A DNA stretch of 6,976 nt, taken from NCBI GenBank assembly GCA_027297485.1, contig JAPUHZ010000180.1:1-6976 (forward strand). Direction: 5' to 3'. Position 1 is the stretch's first letter. Every line of letters begins with the position of its first letter. Made by a program: the position numbers and the translations under genes. This DNA is from Deltaproteobacteria bacterium. GTDB lineage: Bacteria; Desulfobacterota_B; Binatia; UBA9968. Shown in pieces: positions 4,526 through 6,976 of this stretch. Below the pieces are notes generated by a model, which saw only the letters and a list, made by a program, of their open reading frames with translations, ran no database searches and was not told where the DNA came from.

Positions 4526-6976
4526 TTAGTTTAGCGGAATCCGTACCGTCACCGTAGTTCCTTCTCCGCGTCTGCCACTGATGGCGACCTCCCCTCCCAA
4601 GGGGAGGGCGCGCTCGCGCATTCCGAGGAGCCCAAGAGATTTACCATCGAAGATCTTGCTTTCTTTAATACCCCTGCCGTTATCTGTAACTTGCAGTATC
4701 ATGCTCCCGCCCTCTTCTTGCAAGCTTATGTTGACCCTGGTTGCTTTGGCGTGGCGAGCTATATTGGTTAAGGCCTCCTGAAAGATGCGGAACACCGCCG
4801 TGGAACGGGCTTGATCCGAATGGATCTCTTCCAGATGTGAGCTAACCGCACCTTTGATTCCAGTCCGATTTTGAAATTCCTGAAATTGCCATTCAATGGC
4901 TGCCGTAAGCCCCAGCTCATCCAGTGCGCCCGGCCTGAGTTCTGTGGAGATCTTTCGCACCGTCTGGATGGTTTGATCTATGAGGTCTAACATTGATTTT
5001 GTCTTCACCAGCAGTGAATGCTGATCTTTGGACAGCTTTCTGCGCAACCACGATAGGTCCATTTTCAAACCTGACAAGACCTGGCCCAACTCATCCTGGA
5101 TCTCCCTGGCGATACTGCTCCTTTCGGTCTCCCGTACGGATTGGAGGTGTCTGGCAAGGTGGCGTAGCTGCTCGCGTGAGCGCTTTAATTCCTCCTCGGC
5201 CTGTTTTTGCTCGATGATGTCCTTCTCAAGCTGGGTAGCCTGCTCTTTGGTTTGGGCGTAGAGGCGCGCGTTCTCCACGGCGATGCCGATCTGGTGCGTC
5301 ATGGATGTTATCAAGCGAATCTCATCGGATATGAGGTGCCGGGGCATCCGACCAAAACAGTCGATGGTCCCAACAGTCCTCTGCTTGCTCTTTATGGGAA
5401 AGACGGCAAAAAAACTAAATCCAGCTCTTTTAGCCAGCTTGACACGGGTCAACTCCTCGTAGCGGGGATCGCTCGTCAGATCCTCGAAGATCATAAGCTC
5501 TCCGGATTCCGCCACCCTCCCGTTGATCCCTTGCCCTCGCCGAAAGGGTTTCGTTTGCGCAAAGGACTCTGGCTGGTCTTCAGAAGAAGCCCGTAAAGAT
5601 AACTCGTCCATCTGGGCATTAAAGAGAAAAATTCTCGTCATGTCGAAGTGAAAAATCTCAGCGAATTTTTTGATCACCTCTTGTAGTACCGTGTCCAGCT
5701 CTAAGCTTTGGCTAGCCGTAGACGTGAGGCCATATAGAGCAGAGATGTCGCGGGTTTTTCTATCCACTTGCTCATAGAGCTGAGAATTGTGAATCGCTAT
5801 GGCCGCCTGGCCCGCGAGCGTGGAGAGAAATTGGATCTCTTCGCTGGTAAATTGATGCTCCTCTTTCGTGTAAAAGCCAAGGGTCCCCAGGATATTGTCT
5901 TTAACAACCAGTGGGAGTCCTAGATATGAGATTAACCCGTATTTACGTAAAAACTCGGGATACTTTGCCTGTGTGTTCTTTTGAACGTTACCAATTACCA
6001 CAGGGCCCTTATTTTCGAGCGCACCCTTAGAGAAACCTCGCCCGCCTTCCCGCATCGTGGCCTTCCATTCCTTTTCGTCAACATTACGAGCAGCTACGGC
6101 CTCCAGCAGTCCAGTCTCTTTGTTTATTAACCTGAGAGTGGTGACGGAGTACGGGAGAAAAAAATCAATCTTGTCTAGCAGGACGTTCAACACATCGTGG
6201 AGATCCAAGGTGGAGGTAGCGGCCTGACCAATCTCGTACAGGTCCTGGATGCGCTCCAGATTGCGTTCGGTCTCCTCGTAGAGGCGGGCGTTTTCCAAAG
6301 CAATATCCGCCCCGTTGGCCAACTGCTGCATGAGATCTATCTCTCCCTGGGAAAACTCTCTCGGCTGGTAGGTTAAAGCCCTGAGAACCCCGATCACTTC
6401 TCCTCCCCTTGAAAAAAGGGGAACAGCGAGGAGGCCCCGGATGCCAATTCGACTGGCAGTCTCTCCACCTGGGATGTCTGTCTCCTTAGTGATGTCCGCG
6501 ATTGCCAAGGGTCTGCGGTTCTCCAGGATCCAAGTCGATCGCCCTCGGTTGGTCCCCGTTCCGCGGATGCGTTCTGGCTCGATACCCGACACGCCGACTG
6601 GCCGCCAGACTCCATTCTCTACTACTCTGATGTCGGAGACATCGACTTTAAAGAACCCCCGCACTTTTTCTGTGAGCTTCTTGACCAGGCTATCGATATC
6701 AAAGGAGGTAATGTCTTGGCTGAGTTCCTTGAGGAGCCTTTGGATCTCCTCTTGTCTCCGGGATCCTTCATAAAGCTGGGCGTTCTCCAGTGCCACGCCG
6801 ATGACACTCCCGATCGCCTGCAAGAGCTCCACTTCCCGAGGTTCGAATGGTCTTGGCTGACTGGTGGAGACATTCAGGATCCCCACCACCTTCCCTTGCG
6901 CCTTTAAAGGAATCCAGGCGATGGAGCAAAGCCCTTCCTGACGAGCCTCCTCCTTGAGCCGTGTCCCCTCGGGATC
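4526..6976 (-). CDS. Multi-GAF NarX/DegS-type sensor histidine kinase, 5' end cut by window edge, H-box His replaced by Gln
   Basis: The frame is open to the right edge, giving 816 visible residues. The GTG at 6889 is internal to a GAF domain and is not the true start. Numbering from the edge: end of a GAF domain 1-70, then three GAF domains at about 84-229, 251-399 and 417-574, each ending in a related A(L/I/V)xNxxLY helix. A coiled coil at 575-619 follows, then a HisKA_3 region at 611-679 and an HATPase at 724-814. The ATPase has an N-box (FQEALTNIARHAKA), G1 (DNGRG) and G2 (SLGLLGMRERA), all apparently intact. No membrane segment is visible, so the known part is cytosolic. GAF domains usually bind small ligands or mediate dimerisation; no ligand can be named. 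The H-box reads IAREIQDELGQ; the family normally has IAREIHDELGQ with the phosphorylated histidine. Residue 627, codon CAG at 5098-5096, is therefore Gln. It could be a pseudokinase, a partner in a heterodimer, or one base away from a normal kinase through sequence error. Confidence 0.93.
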   Translation of the reverse strand, partial: DPEGTRLKEEARQEGLCSIAWIPLKAQGKVVGILNVSTSQPRPFEPREVELLQAIGSVIGVALENAQLYEGSRRQEEIQRLLKELSQDITSFDIDSLVKKLTEKVRGFFKVDVSDIRVVENGVWRPVGVSGIEPERIRGTGTNRGRSTWILENRRPLAIADITKETDIPGGETASRIGIRGLLAVPLFSRGGEVIGVLRALTYQPREFSQGEIDLMQQLANGADIALENARLYEETERNLERIQDLYEIGQAATSTLDLHDVLNVLLDKIDFFLPYSVTTLRLINKETGLLEAVAARNVDEKEWKATMREGGRGFSKGALENKGPVVIGNVQKNTQAKYPEFLRKYGLISYLGLPLVVKDNILGTLGFYTKEEHQFTSEEIQFLSTLAGQAAIAIHNSQLYEQVDRKTRDISALYGLTSTASQSLELDTVLQEVIKKFAEIFHFDMTRIFLFNAQMDELSLRASSEDQPESFAQTKPFRRGQGINGRVAESGELMIFEDLTSDPRYEELTRVKLAKRAGFSFFAVFPIKSKQRTVGTIDCFGRMPRHLISDEIRLITSMTHQIGIAVENARLYAQTKEQATQLEKDIIEQKQAEEELKRSREQLRHLARHLQSVRETERSSIAREIQDELGQVLSGLKMDLSWLRRKLSKDQHSLLVKTKSMLDLIDQTIQTVRKISTELRPGALDELGLTAAIEWQFQEFQNRTGIKGAVSSHLEEIHSDQARSTAVFRIFQEALTNIARHAKATRVNISLQEEGGSMILQVTDNGRGIKESKIFDGKSLGLLGMRERALPLGGEVAISGRRGEGTTVTVRIPLN

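Noticed and set aside
6887..6889. GTG as the start of the kinase
   Set aside because: The frame continues upstream to the window edge with GAF-like sequence (GLCSIAWIPLKAQGK), so the GTG is an internal valine codon.

Overview
This window is a bacterial signal-transduction locus. All convincing genes lie on the minus strand, so they read from the right edge towards the left. Several things suggest a free-living environmental bacterium with large multi-GAF kinases: the mixed regulatory genes, moderate GC content, and a small protein of a type I associate from memory with Methylomirabilota (NC10)/Rokubacteria and deltaproteobacterial genomes. No rRNA, tRNA or housekeeping marker is present, so the lineage is inference only.

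Layout in order of transcription. (1) 6976-4526: a large soluble histidine kinase, cut by the right edge, with one partial and three complete GAF-type sensor domains, a coiled coil, a HisKA_3-type dimerisation region and an HATPase domain. Its H-box has glutamine where the phosphoacceptor histidine is expected. (2) 4502-3870: a NarL/FixJ-type response regulator, 23 bp after the kinase and probably its co-transcribed partner. (3) 3869-3662: a 208-bp AT-rich gap with a possible promoter and an 11-bp operator-like palindrome. (4) 3661-2696: a sigma-54 activator consisting only of an AAA+ domain and a Fis-type HTH (PspF-like layout). (5) 2681-2208: a stand-alone receiver protein, 14 bp further on, so receiver and AAA+ functions sit in two adjacent genes. 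(6) 2147-1137: a cytoplasmic-looking Asp-box (BNR) beta-propeller. (7) 1140-736: a 134-residue protein of unknown function, coupled to the propeller by an ATGA overlap.

Bases 1-735 hold no credible gene. They contain several inverted repeats, including two strong hairpins enclosed by a long-range 11-bp inverted repeat (343-353 with 596-606). This could be a structured RNA, a MITE-like element, or the 3' end of the operon.

A plausible working model is that the kinase/NarL pair forms one sensing unit. The receiver plus sigma-54 activator would form a second, perhaps a physically split NtrC-type regulator, with the propeller and small protein as downstream members of the same transcription unit. 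No sigma-54 promoter was found by eye in the gaps between genes, so the targets of the activator are probably outside the window.
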